A DNA stretch of 64,000 nucleotides, from NCBI GenBank assembly GCA_018700895.1, contig JABIUV010000024.1:1-64000 (forward strand), given 5' to 3'. The DNA comes from Bacteroidota bacterium. GTDB taxonomy: Bacteria; Bacteroidota; Bacteroidia; NS11-12g; UBA9320. The position numbers were made by a program, and so were the translations under genes. The notes under the pieces are model-generated. The model searched no databases, had not been told where the DNA came from, and saw nothing but the letters and a program-made list of their open reading frames with translations. Shown here one piece after another: positions 44,163 to 53,566 of the stretch (position 1 is its first letter; each line of letters starts with the position of its first letter).

Positions 44163-45637
44163 TGGGAGTAATTGCTCGGCAAACATTAAAATCAAGTACA
44201 GTTGGCTACTTAGCTGCTGTGATTGGAGTTCTCAATACTTTTTTCATATATACTCTATGCTTTGATGAGGCAGAGTTGGGCCGATTTAGGTACGTGCAAG
44301 AGATGGGGATTATCCTAGCTAGTTTTTTTAGTTTGGGGATTACCAATGTAGTCGTTCGTTTTTTCCCTGAGTTTAGAGATGATACGAACAAGCATAACGG
44401 TTTACTGAGTTTTGTAATCGTTGTCTTGCTGGCGGGAATAGGCATTTTTTCTTTGTTGTATGCCATAACACGAGACTATTGGCCTGTTGAATTTCAAGAC
44501 AATATTGGGTGGATATTCTTTCTATTTGTCGCTATTATGTTCGCCAATTCGTTTTTTTACTATTCATCTAATTTTAGGCTTATTACGATTCCCAATGTGT
44601 TCAGACAATTAGGCGTGAAGATAGGGTTAGGTCTATCGGCACTTGCCTTTTTGTACCGTGGCATATCATTTGAAGAAACGCTTAATTACGTAGTGCTGGT
44701 ATATGCTGCGGCTACCTTAAGTATGCTTGGCTACCTTATCTATAAAGGGAACTTTGCTTTTGGATTGAATCTTAAGTTTTTCACAAATAAACGTCTAAAG
44801 AATATTGCCGTATTCGCTGGTTTTGGGATATTGAGTAGCTTAGGCAGTAGTTTGGCCAGTAAACTCGATGTATTTATGGTGACCGATATGCTTAGTTTTA
44901 GCAAGACTGGTGTGTACTCTATAGCTATGAGCATTACAGGCCTAATGATTTTAGTAACAGGGCCGATGATTTCTATATCGGGGCCTATCTTGGCGGAGTC
45001 ATTGGCAAAAAATGACCTGCCCCATGTGGAAGAAGTTTACAAAAAGTCAAGTGTTACTCTCTTCTTATTTGGATCTTTATTATTATTACTCTTATGGGTT
45101 AATATTGATAGCATTTTTGCCCTTATTCCCAATGGTGAGCGTTATACCTCAGGTAAAATAGTGATATTAATTCTTGGCATTGCCAAGCTAGCTGATATGC
45201 TTACGAGTGTGAATGAGGTGATTATTTCGTATTCCAAGTATTTCAGATTTAACCTCTATGCTCTCTTGCTTTTAGGTATTCTTAATGTTGGGGCAAATTT
45301 GCTGTTCATTCCCATGTTTGATATCGCTGGAGCAGCTTTAGCCACGTGTATGTCTGTGGTATTGTACAACGGAGCTAAAACGCTGTTTATTTACCATAAG
45401 TTTTCTATTCATCCATTCCAATCGTCGTTGCTCTATATCGCTATACTCGCTGTAGTATGCTACTTTGGGGTAAATGCCATCGGTAGCGTCTCTCAGCCTC
45501 TTCTGAGTATCGCTATGAAATCAACTATAGTGCTTATTGTATTTGGGTATGTTACATTGAAATTTAACTTTTCTGATGATATTACCCACCTCTGGAATCA
45601 AGTAAAATCAAAGGCGACAGCTATTTTTAATAAGTAA
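44162..45637 (+). CDS. Polysaccharide flippase (Wzx/MATE-like)
   Basis: The 491-residue protein has about 12-14 hydrophobic helices with the polysaccharide transporter layout (FFIYTLCFDEAELGRFRYVQ near the start; SSLGSSLASKLDVFMVTDML near 222-241). It would flip a lipid-linked oligosaccharide from the cytoplasmic to the periplasmic side of the inner membrane. It is the last gene of the glycan cluster and its start overlaps the SDR stop by one base, so the preceding cassette most likely builds part of the sugar that it exports. Confidence 0.92.
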   Translation: MGVIARQTLKSSTVGYLAAVIGVLNTFFIYTLCFDEAELGRFRYVQEMGIILASFFSLGITNVVVRFFPEFRDDTNKHNGLLSFVIVVLLAGIGIFSLLYAITRDYWPVEFQDNIGWIFFLFVAIMFANSFFYYSSNFRLITIPNVFRQLGVKIGLGLSALAFLYRGISFEETLNYVVLVYAAATLSMLGYLIYKGNFAFGLNLKFFTNKRLKNIAVFAGFGILSSLGSSLASKLDVFMVTDMLSFSKTGVYSIAMSITGLMILVTGPMISISGPILAESLAKNDLPHVEEVYKKSSVTLFLFGSLLLLLLWVNIDSIFALIPNGERYTSGKIVILILGIAKLADMLTSVNEVIISYSKYFRFNLYALLLLGILNVGANLLFIPMFDIAGAALATCMSVVLYNGAKTLFIYHKFSIHPFQSSLLYIAILAVVCYFGVNAIGSVSQPLLSIAMKSTIVLIVFGYVTLKFNFSDDITHLWNQVKSKATAIFNK

Positions 45638-45640
45638 TCC

Positions 45641-45670
45641 TTAGTTACCCTACAGATTAATTTACCTTTG
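45641..45670 (+). promoter_or_regulatory. Probable promoter of adk
   Basis: TACCTTTG at 45663-45670 matches the Bacteroidota -7 consensus TAnnTTTG. A TTAG at 45641-45644, one base from the -33 TTTG, lies 18 bases upstream. The adk ATG is 19 bases after the -7 box. It begins right after the flippase stop, so adk is probably transcribed separately from the glycan cluster. Confidence 0.5.
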
Positions 45671-45689
45671 CAACCAAATTAAGAACACC

Positions 45690-46277
45690 ATGCTCAACAT
45701 TATTTTATTTGGCCCTCCAGGGGCAGGAAAAGGTACGCAAAGCAACAAACTGATAGAAAAGTACGGTCTTACCCACCTATCTACCGGCGATGTTTTTAGA
45801 TATAACATCAAAAACGAAACAGAGCTTGGCGTATTAGCCAAGAGCTATATAGACAAAGGTGAGCTAGTGCCAGATGAGGTGACCAATAATATGGTGAAGG
45901 ATTTCTTGCAGCGTAACACCAATGAGCAGGGCTTTATTTTTGACGGATACCCGCGTACTATAGCTCAAGGCGAAAACCTTGAAAAAGTACTAGGCGATAT
46001 GGATACGCAAGTTACGATGATGCTGGCTTTAGAAGTAGATGAAGACGAGCTTGTAAAAAGATTGTTAGAACGAGGCAAAACAAGCGGTAGAGTGGATGAT
46101 CAGAATGAGGATACCATTCGTAATAGATTCAAAGTGTACCAAGAAGAAACATCTCCACTAGCTGAGTTTTATTCTAATCAAGATAAATATATGGGCGTGC
46201 ATGGCAAAGGGACTATCGACGAAATATTCGAACGACTGACACACGCCATAGAAGCTAAAACGGCTCAATCGGAGTAA
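45690..46277 (+). CDS. adk: Adenylate kinase
   Basis: The 195-residue enzyme interconverts ATP, AMP and ADP in the cytoplasm. The P-loop is FGPPGAGKGTQS (about 5-16), the AMP site is STGDVFRYNI (about 31-40), FDGYPRTIAQGENLE carries the core FDGYPR motif (about 80-94), and the LID is the short form, without a zinc insertion (RLLERGKTSGRVDD). A probable promoter lies just upstream. The next gene is obgE, 43 bases downstream on the same strand, so the two may be co-transcribed. Confidence 0.97.
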   Translation: MLNIILFGPPGAGKGTQSNKLIEKYGLTHLSTGDVFRYNIKNETELGVLAKSYIDKGELVPDEVTNNMVKDFLQRNTNEQGFIFDGYPRTIAQGENLEKVLGDMDTQVTMMLALEVDEDELVKRLLERGKTSGRVDDQNEDTIRNRFKVYQEETSPLAEFYSNQDKYMGVHGKGTIDEIFERLTHAIEAKTAQSE

Positions 46278-46320
46278 TCCTTCCTTTCATTTTTTTTAAT
46301 ATTCTTACACCTAAAAGCAG

Positions 46321-47313
46321 ATGAGTAATCAAAATTTTATAGACTACGTAAAAATCTGCGGAAAAAGTGGAAACGGCGGGGCTGGAAGTCATAGCTATTT
46401 CAGAGATAACCTCAATGCTAAAGGTGGTCCTGATGGTGGCGACGGGGGAAAAGGTGGCTCTATCATACTGCGAGGCAACTCACAGCTATGGACGCTAATG
46501 CACCTCAAGTTTAAACGCCACGTGTACTGTGAGCACGGAGCTCCCGGTAAGAAAAAACATCAAACCGGTAAAAGCGGTAAAAATCAAATCGTAGAAGTAC
46601 CACTAGGTACGGTAGTAAAAGACCCTGAAACCTATGAAGTGCTGGGAGAAATCACTGAAGATAATCAAGAAATCGTCATCCTCAAAGGGGGTAAAGGTGG
46701 ACTGGGTAATGCCAATTTTAAAAGTGCAACTAACCAGACACCACGCTATGCACAACCCGGACAGCCAGGTAGGGAGCAATGGTTTATACTAGAACTCAAG
46801 GTGCTCGCCGACGTAGGACTCGTAGGGCTGCCCAATGCAGGTAAATCTACGTTGCTAAGTGTAGTATCTGCCGCTAAGCCCGAAATAGCCGATTACGCAT
46901 TTACTACCCTCACACCTAATTTGGGTATTGTAAAATATCGCGATTATAAGTCATTTGTGATGGCAGATATCCCTGGTATTATAGAAGGGGCCAGCGATGG
47001 GAAGGGGCTTGGTCATCGATTTTTGAGACATATAGAACGTAATGCCGCCTTACTATTTATGATATCTGCAGATAGTGACGATATCAATGCTGAATACAAA
47101 ACATTGCTCAACGAACTGCATAAGTTTAATGAAGAACTAATGTACAAGCAACGCATTTTGGCTATAAGTAAGGCTGACATGCTAGATGATGAGCTGGAAG
47201 AAGCCTTACGAACAGATATAGATGTAGATTGCGAAGTCGTATTTATATCAGCCGTAAGTGGTCAAGGTATACAAAACCTCAAAGATAAACTTTGGGCTAT
47301 GATGCAAAGCTAA
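46321..47313 (+). CDS. obgE: Obg-family GTPase
   Basis: The 330-residue protein has the glycine-rich Obg domain (about 1-158: [36 protein letters not shown]) and a G domain with [19 protein letters not shown] (G1, about 168-186), the switch region [32 protein letters not shown] (G3), SKAD (G4) and ISAVSG (G5). It has no long C-terminal OCT extension. ObgE binds the large ribosomal subunit and acts in ribosome assembly and growth control. Confidence 0.97.
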   Translation: MSNQNFIDYVKICGKSGNGGAGSHSYFRDNLNAKGGPDGGDGGKGGSIILRGNSQLWTLMHLKFKRHVYCEHGAPGKKKHQTGKSGKNQIVEVPLGTVVKDPETYEVLGEITEDNQEIVILKGGKGGLGNANFKSATNQTPRYAQPGQPGREQWFILELKVLADVGLVGLPNAGKSTLLSVVSAAKPEIADYAFTTLTPNLGIVKYRDYKSFVMADIPGIIEGASDGKGLGHRFLRHIERNAALLFMISADSDDINAEYKTLLNELHKFNEELMYKQRILAISKADMLDDELEEALRTDIDVDCEVVFISAVSGQGIQNLKDKLWAMMQS

Positions 47314-47320
47314 ACCACCT

Positions 47321-48598
47321 ATGAATAGAGTGGACAAAATAGTATTTACCTTACTCTTTGGGTTACTGCTTTTTGTATCGCTCAATAGGCACTCGCGTCA
47401 TCCCCGTTTTGAATATCACTCACAAATATTCTCAGACAAAGCCGGATACCACGTGTATTTGCCAGCATACTTTTATTACGATATGGATGGTCGTAATATG
47501 CCAGCCGCCTTGGATTCACTCGTAGGTCGAGGGTTTCAGCTTGACAGGGATAAAATCATAACCAAATATCCTATAGGTGTCGCTATTTTGCACGCACCGT
47601 TTTTTGGTATAGCTGCAGCACTTGATGGCATTCAGGGAGAAGCGGAGTATCTGGGCTACACCCATAATCAGCATTTGGCTCTCAATTGGTCTACAGCCGT
47701 ATATGGTACGCTAGGGTTACTTATGATTTTTCTATTAGCTGTGCGGGAGTGGCAACTCTCCAGAAGTAGAGCCTACCTATTGGTGATTATGTTGTTGGGT
47801 TGCAGTAATCTATTGTATTATCTCACTCGCGATGCAGGTATGTCTCACGGCTACCTATTCTTTTGCTATGCCCTTATACTTACGTTATGGTATCGATTTA
47901 AGCATTTTCAGAGTTGGCACGCGTTGGCTGCAATTATAGCCTTGTCGCTATTGGCTATCAGTATGCGTCATATAAATAGTGTATTTTTTGTAGTGGGTAT
48001 GGGCTATTTTATTGCCGAAGCAAAGTCACAACTGAAATTGATTAATACATCACTTTGGGCAAAGGGAGTAGGTGTGGGCTTATTAATTGGTTCTGTTCCG
48101 CTCATTTTACAAGCAATGTATAATCGCTATGCTTATGGCACAGTCTTATCTAGCGGTTATTCGGAAGAGTCTTTTATAAATGTTCTTCATCCAAGATTGC
48201 TCGAGTTTTGGTTAGCACCTAATAATGGAGTGCTTTTATATGCTCCAATCTTACTCCTAGCTTTGTATGGCGTTGTGAGGCATAGTATGTACAATCGCAA
48301 TGTGTTATTCTTTGCAGCTTTGTTTGTGCTTCCCAGTATTATATACGCATCTTGGTGGTCGCCTACCTTGGGTTGTGGTTTTGGTCACCGCGGATTTACG
48401 GAGTTGTTGGCATTTTTCAGTTTCCCGATATCGCTTGGACTTCGTGATTACAATTTAAGCCGCATTAAGTTTACGTGGTTTGTTGCCATTATGGTGACGT
48501 GCGTATTGTTCGTAGCCCAATGGAACTTTGACGGTTGCTGGTACGGCAACGGAGCTTGGGATTGGAATGAGCTAGTCTCATTACTGTCTTTTCAATGA
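47321..48598 (+). CDS. Polytopic membrane protein of unknown function
   Basis: The 425-residue protein has about nine to ten hydrophobic helices (for example IVFTLLFGLLLFVSLNRHSR at the start and YGTLGLLMIFLLAVREWQLS near 123), with a periplasmic loop near residues 30-80 (FSDKAGYHVYLPAYFYYDMD, then ITKYPIGVAILHAPFFGIAA). The ordering of loops and helices recalls GT-C glycosyltransferases (GT39/83 type), but no catalytic acidic pair is obvious to me. It begins eight bases after obgE. Function unknown. Confidence 0.75.
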   Translation: MNRVDKIVFTLLFGLLLFVSLNRHSRHPRFEYHSQIFSDKAGYHVYLPAYFYYDMDGRNMPAALDSLVGRGFQLDRDKIITKYPIGVAILHAPFFGIAAALDGIQGEAEYLGYTHNQHLALNWSTAVYGTLGLLMIFLLAVREWQLSRSRAYLLVIMLLGCSNLLYYLTRDAGMSHGYLFFCYALILTLWYRFKHFQSWHALAAIIALSLLAISMRHINSVFFVVGMGYFIAEAKSQLKLINTSLWAKGVGVGLLIGSVPLILQAMYNRYAYGTVLSSGYSEESFINVLHPRLLEFWLAPNNGVLLYAPILLLALYGVVRHSMYNRNVLFFAALFVLPSIIYASWWSPTLGCGFGHRGFTELLAFFSFPISLGLRDYNLSRIKFTWFVAIMVTCVLFVAQWNFDGCWYGNGAWDWNELVSLLSFQ

Positions 48599-48627
48599 TT
48601 CTTGAGCACAGAAATAGTTAGCTCTTC

Positions 48628-49317
48628 TCAAAATATATCTTTCAACTCACTCAAGTGACTAATAGGCGTGCAATCCTCATGTGAAAATCCGGATGCGTCT
48701 TGGGTATACCAATAGGCTTTCCATCCACTCTTGATGGCTCCTTTTACATCTGCCTCCAGACTGTCGCCTACGTAGTGACTCGTTTTCTCAGTTGCTCCAG
48801 CGTTTTTTAAAGCAGTTTCAAATACTAATGGGTGCGGCTTTTGCTGGCCTACTTCTTCGCTTATTGTCAGTGTTTTAAAATATTTCCCAAGGTCGGCATT
48901 CTTTAGTTTGCGGCGTTGTACCTCAGCAAAGCCGTTGGTAATGAGGTGAAGGTCGTATTTACCAGTTAGATAGTCTAGCAATTCGCGAGCTCCATCTACG
49001 AGGATGGTTTTAGTAGGGCATATCTTTAGGTATTTCTCCCAGATATTGTGAGGTATTTTATCCTCTTCTACTTCCATTTCTCTGAACGTATCTACAAATC
49101 GTTTGCTTCTCAGCACCGCTTTGGTCACCTTATTTTGGCGGTAGAGTCTCCACAGTTCATCATTATTACGCACGTAGATATCTAAGAAATCTTGCTCGCT
49201 TCGGTGCGAGAGGTAGCGTATCTGGTACAGATGATATAATTCGCGTAGCGTTTCTTCTGCATTGGCATCAAAGTCCCAAAGGGTGTGGTCTAGGTCAAAG
49301 AATAGGTTATTAGGCAT
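48628..49317 (-). CDS. yjjG: YjjG-family HAD phosphatase (noncanonical pyrimidine nucleotidase)
   Basis: The 229-residue protein has HAD motif I (FFDLDHTLWDFDANAEETLR, nucleophile Asp about residue 8 and the second Asp about 10), motif II (LITNGF, about 131), the Lys in EVGQQKPHPLVFETAL (motif III, about 160) and motif IV (HYVGDSLEADVKGAIKSGWK). The N-terminal LWDFDANAEETL and the long cap domain are typical of YjjG, which hydrolyses 5'-nucleotides of damaged or non-canonical pyrimidines. It is convergent with the membrane protein gene, with 29 bases between the stops. Confidence 0.88.
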   Translation of the reverse strand: MPNNLFFDLDHTLWDFDANAEETLRELYHLYQIRYLSHRSEQDFLDIYVRNNDELWRLYRQNKVTKAVLRSKRFVDTFREMEVEEDKIPHNIWEKYLKICPTKTILVDGARELLDYLTGKYDLHLITNGFAEVQRRKLKNADLGKYFKTLTISEEVGQQKPHPLVFETALKNAGATEKTSHYVGDSLEADVKGAIKSGWKAYWYTQDASGFSHEDCTPISHLSELKDIF

Positions 49318-49346
49318 GTAGGTTTTTGGGTTTAAACACTAAGGCA

Positions 49347-49616
49347 CTAAAAGGTGCTTAGCTTGGTAGTTTTTTTATAGAAGTTGTTCACTAGATGAAT
49401 TGCTGAATAAGTGATTTTATCCGTAAAAAAGTTGATGATAATTCCTTTGGGACACTTTAGCAGTTTCATATAGGTTATCGTTTGAGATTCAAATATAATA
49501 GGATGATCCAAAGTACTTTTGATTTCTAAAATAAAAAGATCGTTAACAACAATCTCCGCTCTTAATTCAGTGTATAAGTCTACCAGACAAGCAACATTGT
49601 ACCGAAAGCAGTAACA
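49347..49616 (-). pseudogene. Relic of a GxxExxY-type (PDDEXK-like) protein
   Basis: This minus-strand frame is open for 89 codons between a TGA at 49617-49619 and a TAG at 49347-49349. It reads VDLYTELRAEIVVNDLFILE, then IKSTLDHPIIFESQTITYMK, then LLKCPKGIIINFFTDKITYS. This matches the core and C-terminal half of GxxExxY proteins, a small PDDEXK nuclease-like family common in Bacteroidota (there: ...ADLIVEDKIVLELKAV...HEAQLLTYLKL...GLLINF). The N-terminal GxxExxY motif and the start are missing, with a stop just upstream. The rest of 49318-49721 shows no other gene. Confidence 0.7.
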
Positions 49617-49721
49617 TCACCACATTAGCGATAACTCCTACACTCCTTCCAAAATTGTACTCCGAAATGAAACGCCATCTAAAAAAAATACGGTTCTTTG
49701 TCGCTTTATTATATATAAGTA

Positions 49722-52514
49722 ATGAGCTCATACGATTTTAAAGCTATAGAGGCCAAGTGGCAAGCCGAATGGAACGCAAAACAAATCTACAAAACCACTG
49801 TAGACCATAGTAAACCTAAGTTTTACGCATTGGATATGTTTCCATACCCTAGTGGAGCGGGTTTGCATGTGGGGCATCCGCTCGGTTATATCGCCAGTGA
49901 TATCGTATCGCGATATAAACGTCACAAAGGTTTCAATGTATTGCACCCTATGGGTTTTGATGCTTTTGGTCTACCTGCGGAGCAATATGCTATACAGACC
50001 GGGCAACATCCGGCTATCACTACCGAAGAAAACCTGAAACGATACAAGGAGCAGCTCAATAGAATCGGATTTTCGTATGATTGGGATCGCGAGATACGCA
50101 CTACCGACCCCGCCTACTATAAATGGACTCAGTGGATTTTTATCCAACTATTTGAGTCGTGGTACAATACCAATACGCAAAAAGCTGAAGGTGTCGATAT
50201 GCTGATCACCATTTTCGAAAATGAAGGAAATGTGAATGTAAAACACAATGGTGAAGAGGTAGCACCTTTCACCGCCGAAGACTGGGAGAAGAAAACCCCA
50301 CAAGAACAAGAGGCCGTGTTGCAATGCTATAGACTGGCGTTCCAAAAAGAGAATACTGTAAACTGGTGTGAGGAACTCGGAACCGTACTCGCTAATGACG
50401 AGGTAAAAAATGGCCTCTCTGAGCGTGGCGGGCATCCTGTTACCCAAAAGGTGATGAAACAATGGTACCTACGTATTACCGCGTATGCCGACCGACTGCT
50501 GGCTGGACTAAACCACATAGACTGGAGCGATAGCATAAAAGAAACGCAACGTAACTGGATAGGCAAGAGTCAAGGAGCACAAATAGACTTTAGAGTGGAG
50601 ACTTTAGACCATAGAGAAGGCAAAGCCATCTCTAATCTAACTTCTAATATCTCAAGTCTGCAGATAGAGGTCTTCACCACCCGTCCTGATACCATTTTCG
50701 GATCAACTTTTATGGTGCTGGCACCTGACCATGAACTGGTAACCCAAATCACTACCGAGCAACAACGAGCGGAGGTAGCAGCCTATGCTACCGTAGCTAA
50801 TAACAAGTCGGAACTAGAACGCAAAAAAGACAAGTCGGTAAGTGGTGTATTCACTGGAGCGTATGCCTTACATCCTTTTACACAGAAAAAACTTCCTATC
50901 TACATATCGGAATACGTACTCAGCGGTTACGGAACTGGAGCTATAATGGCTGTACCTGCTCACGATGAGCGAGATCACGCCTTTGCCAAAAAGTTTGGAT
51001 TAGAGATTGTGCAGGTAATAGAATCTAAAGAAGGGGGCCAAATAGATATCCAAAAGGAAAGCTACGATGCCAAAAAAGGCCGGCTTATGAATAGCGAAAA
51101 CTTTGACCGACTCACGGTAAAGGAAGCGACTCAAGCCATTATACAATTGGCCGAAGAACGTGGATTTGGCACTCGTAAAATAAATTACAAGCTACGCGAT
51201 GCAGGATTTAGTCGCCAGCGTTATTGGGGCGAGCCATTCCCTATTGTACATGCAGCTGGAGTACCCACAGTAATCAACGAAATACCCGTAGAGCTACCAC
51301 CCGTAGATAGCTACGAGGCCAAAGGAACAACTGAAAGTCCATTGGCAAACAATAAAGAATGGGTAAATACACCGAAAGGTCGCAGAGAAACCGACACCAT
51401 GCCGGGATATGCGGGTAGTAGCTGGTATTTTCTTCGCTATATGGATCCTCATAATGATAAAGCATTTGCAGGGGAAGAGAGCCTAGCCTACTGGAACCAA
51501 GTAGACCTGTACATAGGCGGCACGGAGCACGCAACGGGTCACTTACTCTACAGTAGATTCTGGACTAAGTTTCTGCATGACCGAGGCTACCTGACCTTTG
51601 ATGAGCCATTCAAAAAACTGGTAAATCAAGGGATGATTCAGGGGGAGAGTATGATTATGGATGCCAACGGTGTGGAACTACATGTTCCGATAAATTTGGC
51701 TACTAAGGATGCTACGTTAACAAAGGATAAATTCACTGAGCTTCAGATTTTAGACAACAGATTTAAACCAATCGAATTCAACTCCTTAAATTTAAAGGAT
51801 GGTGCGATTAAGTTGAGAACTCAAGTTGAAAAAATGTCAAAGCGATATTTTAACGTAGTAAACCCAGATGATATATGCGATGAATACGGAGCCGATACCC
51901 TTCGTCTGTACGAGATGTTCCTCGGACCGCTGCAAGATAGCAAGCCGTGGAGCACCAAAGGTATAGACGGCACCTACCGTTTTCTCAAAAAACTATGGGC
52001 CCTGCATTACGATCAAGATGGCAATGCCCAATGGACTACTGACAACCCGAGCAAGGAGTCACTCAAAACGCTGCACGCCACCATCAAAAAAATAACGGAT
52101 GACATCAATGCCATGTCGCTCAATACTTCGGTAGCACAGTTTATGATATGTGTAAATGAACTTGGCAGTCAAAAATGCAGCAGCAAATCTGTTCTTGATC
52201 AAGTGCTTGTTTTGCTTCACCCATTCGCTCCGCATATTACCGAGGAGCTATGGAGTGCCTTGGGTAACGACGGTTTCATTGCCGATGCGGCGTGGCCCAC
52301 TTTTGACGAGAAGCACCTGGTAGAAAACAGCAAGCTCTACCCTATTTCCATCAATGGTAAGACACGCACCAACCTAGAGTTTCCTATAGACATGAGCAAA
52401 GACGAAATAGAGAAGCACGTCCTTGCCAATGAGGTCGTTCAAAAATGGCTAGACGGTCAACCGCCTAAAAAAGTGATTGTAGTACCCGGTAGGATTGTAA
52501 ATGTGGTGATGTAA
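49722..52514 (+). CDS. leuS: Leucyl-tRNA synthetase
   Basis: The 930-residue class I synthetase charges tRNA-Leu. The HIGH motif is seen as HVGHPLGY (about 49-56), the CP1 editing domain includes EVFTTRPDTIFGSTFMVLAP (about 318-337) and AVPAHDERDHAF, and the KMSKS motif is KMSKRYFN (about 704-711) with the SSWYFLRYMDP region before it. The insert near residues 160-185 (ENEGNVNVKHNGEEVAPFTA) is unremarkable for Bacteroidota. The C-terminal VVPGRIVNVVM is complete. Confidence 0.97.
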   Translation: MSSYDFKAIEAKWQAEWNAKQIYKTTVDHSKPKFYALDMFPYPSGAGLHVGHPLGYIASDIVSRYKRHKGFNVLHPMGFDAFGLPAEQYAIQTGQHPAITTEENLKRYKEQLNRIGFSYDWDREIRTTDPAYYKWTQWIFIQLFESWYNTNTQKAEGVDMLITIFENEGNVNVKHNGEEVAPFTAEDWEKKTPQEQEAVLQCYRLAFQKENTVNWCEELGTVLANDEVKNGLSERGGHPVTQKVMKQWYLRITAYADRLLAGLNHIDWSDSIKETQRNWIGKSQGAQIDFRVETLDHREGKAISNLTSNISSLQIEVFTTRPDTIFGSTFMVLAPDHELVTQITTEQQRAEVAAYATVANNKSELERKKDKSVSGVFTGAYALHPFTQKKLPIYISEYVLSGYGTGAIMAVPAHDERDHAFAKKFGLEIVQVIESKEGGQIDIQKESYDAKKGRLMNSENFDRLTVKEATQAIIQLAEERGFGTRKINYKLRDAGFSRQRYWGEPFPIVHAAGVPTVINEIPVELPPVDSYEAKGTTESPLANNKEWVNTPKGRRETDTMPGYAGSSWYFLRYMDPHNDKAFAGEESLAYWNQVDLYIGGTEHATGHLLYSRFWTKFLHDRGYLTFDEPFKKLVNQGMIQGESMIMDANGVELHVPINLATKDATLTKDKFTELQILDNRFKPIEFNSLNLKDGAIKLRTQVEKMSKRYFNVVNPDDICDEYGADTLRLYEMFLGPLQDSKPWSTKGIDGTYRFLKKLWALHYDQDGNAQWTTDNPSKESLKTLHATIKKITDDINAMSLNTSVAQFMICVNELGSQKCSSKSVLDQVLVLLHPFAPHITEELWSALGNDGFIADAAWPTFDEKHLVENSKLYPISINGKTRTNLEFPIDMSKDEIEKHVLANEVVQKWLDGQPPKKVIVVPGRIVNVVM

Positions 52515-52557
52515 CATTACCTTACTTGATTACAGCAAACATTTTAAAATGGCGTAG

Positions 52558-52728
52558 CTATGCAGCTTTACGGTGGTAGCACTGCCTGTTCTTTTGCTTG
52601 ATGTATTTGCGGTGATTATTCACCGTGTGCATACTGATTTTCAACTCTTTTGATATTTCTACTGATGTTTTGCCTTAACACAGCAGTGACAATACCTCTA
52701 TTTCTCTATCATTGAGCCGTCTATCGAA
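52558..52728 (-). pseudogene. Relic of a LuxR-type helix-turn-helix protein
   Basis: The minus-strand frame reads FDRRLNDREIEVLSLLC, then a TAA, then GKTSVEISKELKISMHTVNN and HRKYIKQKNRQ before a stop at 52558. This is the LuxR/GerE DNA-binding helix-turn-helix (L-x-x-R-E-x-E-V-L; T-V-x-x-H-R-x-x-I), complete except for the stop where the family has a sense codon. It is preceded by another in-frame stop (52729-52731), and no N-terminal sensory or receiver part can be found. It is the tail of a lost regulator. The rest of 52515-53107 holds only this relic, a palindrome and AT-rich sequence. Confidence 0.75.
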
Positions 52729-52939
52729 TTACTGACGTAAAAGAACCTAAATAAATATTAGCTACTAATAACTAAACTTATATTGACATCATCCTTATTT
52801 TCCTGCAATAGGATTCCTTATTATTATGCCTAGGAGTAACTTTCTTCAGCTCATAAAGTTTTCGTCTGAGACAAAAAAACTCTGTGAACATTGTTTCTCT
52901 GTAGTTTAAAAAAACAAAACAGGTTTCGTCCAAAGACCA

Positions 52940-52957
52940 TCCCGATAGCTATCGGGA
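52940..52957. repeat. 18-bp palindrome TCCCGATAGCTATCGGGA
   Basis: The 18 bases are a perfect palindrome (9-base arms). They lie in a stretch without genes (52729-53107) between the LuxR relic and a lipoprotein gene. I recall similar CCGATAGCTATCGG words as dispersed repeats in Bacteroidota genomes, but no second copy is seen in this window. It could serve as a small terminator or a repeat element. Confidence 0.55.
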
Positions 52958-53107
52958 GACAACGCTACCTCATTGAGATTCTTTCCGCCTGAGGTGGACT
53001 CTGAATCATTCAGAAAGCATAAAATCGTTTTCGATGGAAGGCAAACACGACCAACTTGTAATGCCACCATACTCTTATTATATTTGTTCGAGAGAACTAT
53101 ACATCTT

Positions 53108-53545
53108 ATGACTAAATTAGACACAGCTACATTTATCCTCTTTTTAATCATCACTTGCACAAGCGGCTGCTCCGAAAAAGAACCCACCTCCTCCCAGTGC
53201 GATAGATCAGTAATAGTAAGTGACAGAAACTATAATAAGGCTAATGACAATAGTGATTTTAGCATTGAAGAGGTGAGCATTACGAGCAACTGTATGACCA
53301 TTACGTATAATTACGGCGGAGGATGTGGCAACATTAATACGAGCTTGGTCGCCGGTGAGAATACCACCCAAAACACCCTTAACTTACCGCAACGGGAGCT
53401 GAAATTATCTATAGACGATAATGATAATTGCGAAGCACTCATACAGACCAGCGAAGAGTTTGATATCTCTGCTCTGCAGGGTGAAGGCAACCTCACTATA
53501 CTTAAGCTACACAAGTGGGACACCGATATCAATTATACCTATTAA
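53108..53545 (+). CDS. Small uncharacterised lipoprotein
   Basis: With the start at the ATG at 53108, the protein has 145 residues and a clear lipoprotein signal (MTKLDTATFILFLIITCTSG followed by Cys21 and SEKEPTS). The mature part is acidic with patterns such as TITYNYGGGCG and a Cys pair that may form a disulfide. An upstream ATG at 52973 would add 45 residues that look non-coding. No family is recognised. It lies in a decaying area and is followed 21 bases later by a broken ppk2 gene. Confidence 0.7.
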   Translation: MTKLDTATFILFLIITCTSGCSEKEPTSSQCDRSVIVSDRNYNKANDNSDFSIEEVSITSNCMTITYNYGGGCGNINTSLVAGENTTQNTLNLPQRELKLSIDDNDNCEALIQTSEEFDISALQGEGNLTILKLHKWDTDINYTY

Positions 53546-53566
53546 GCCACTATTCCTTTACTTTGA

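Noticed and set aside
52729-53107. An N-terminal part of the LuxR-type protein
   Set aside because: Minus-strand reading gives only short frames with stops and no recognisable sensory or receiver domain.
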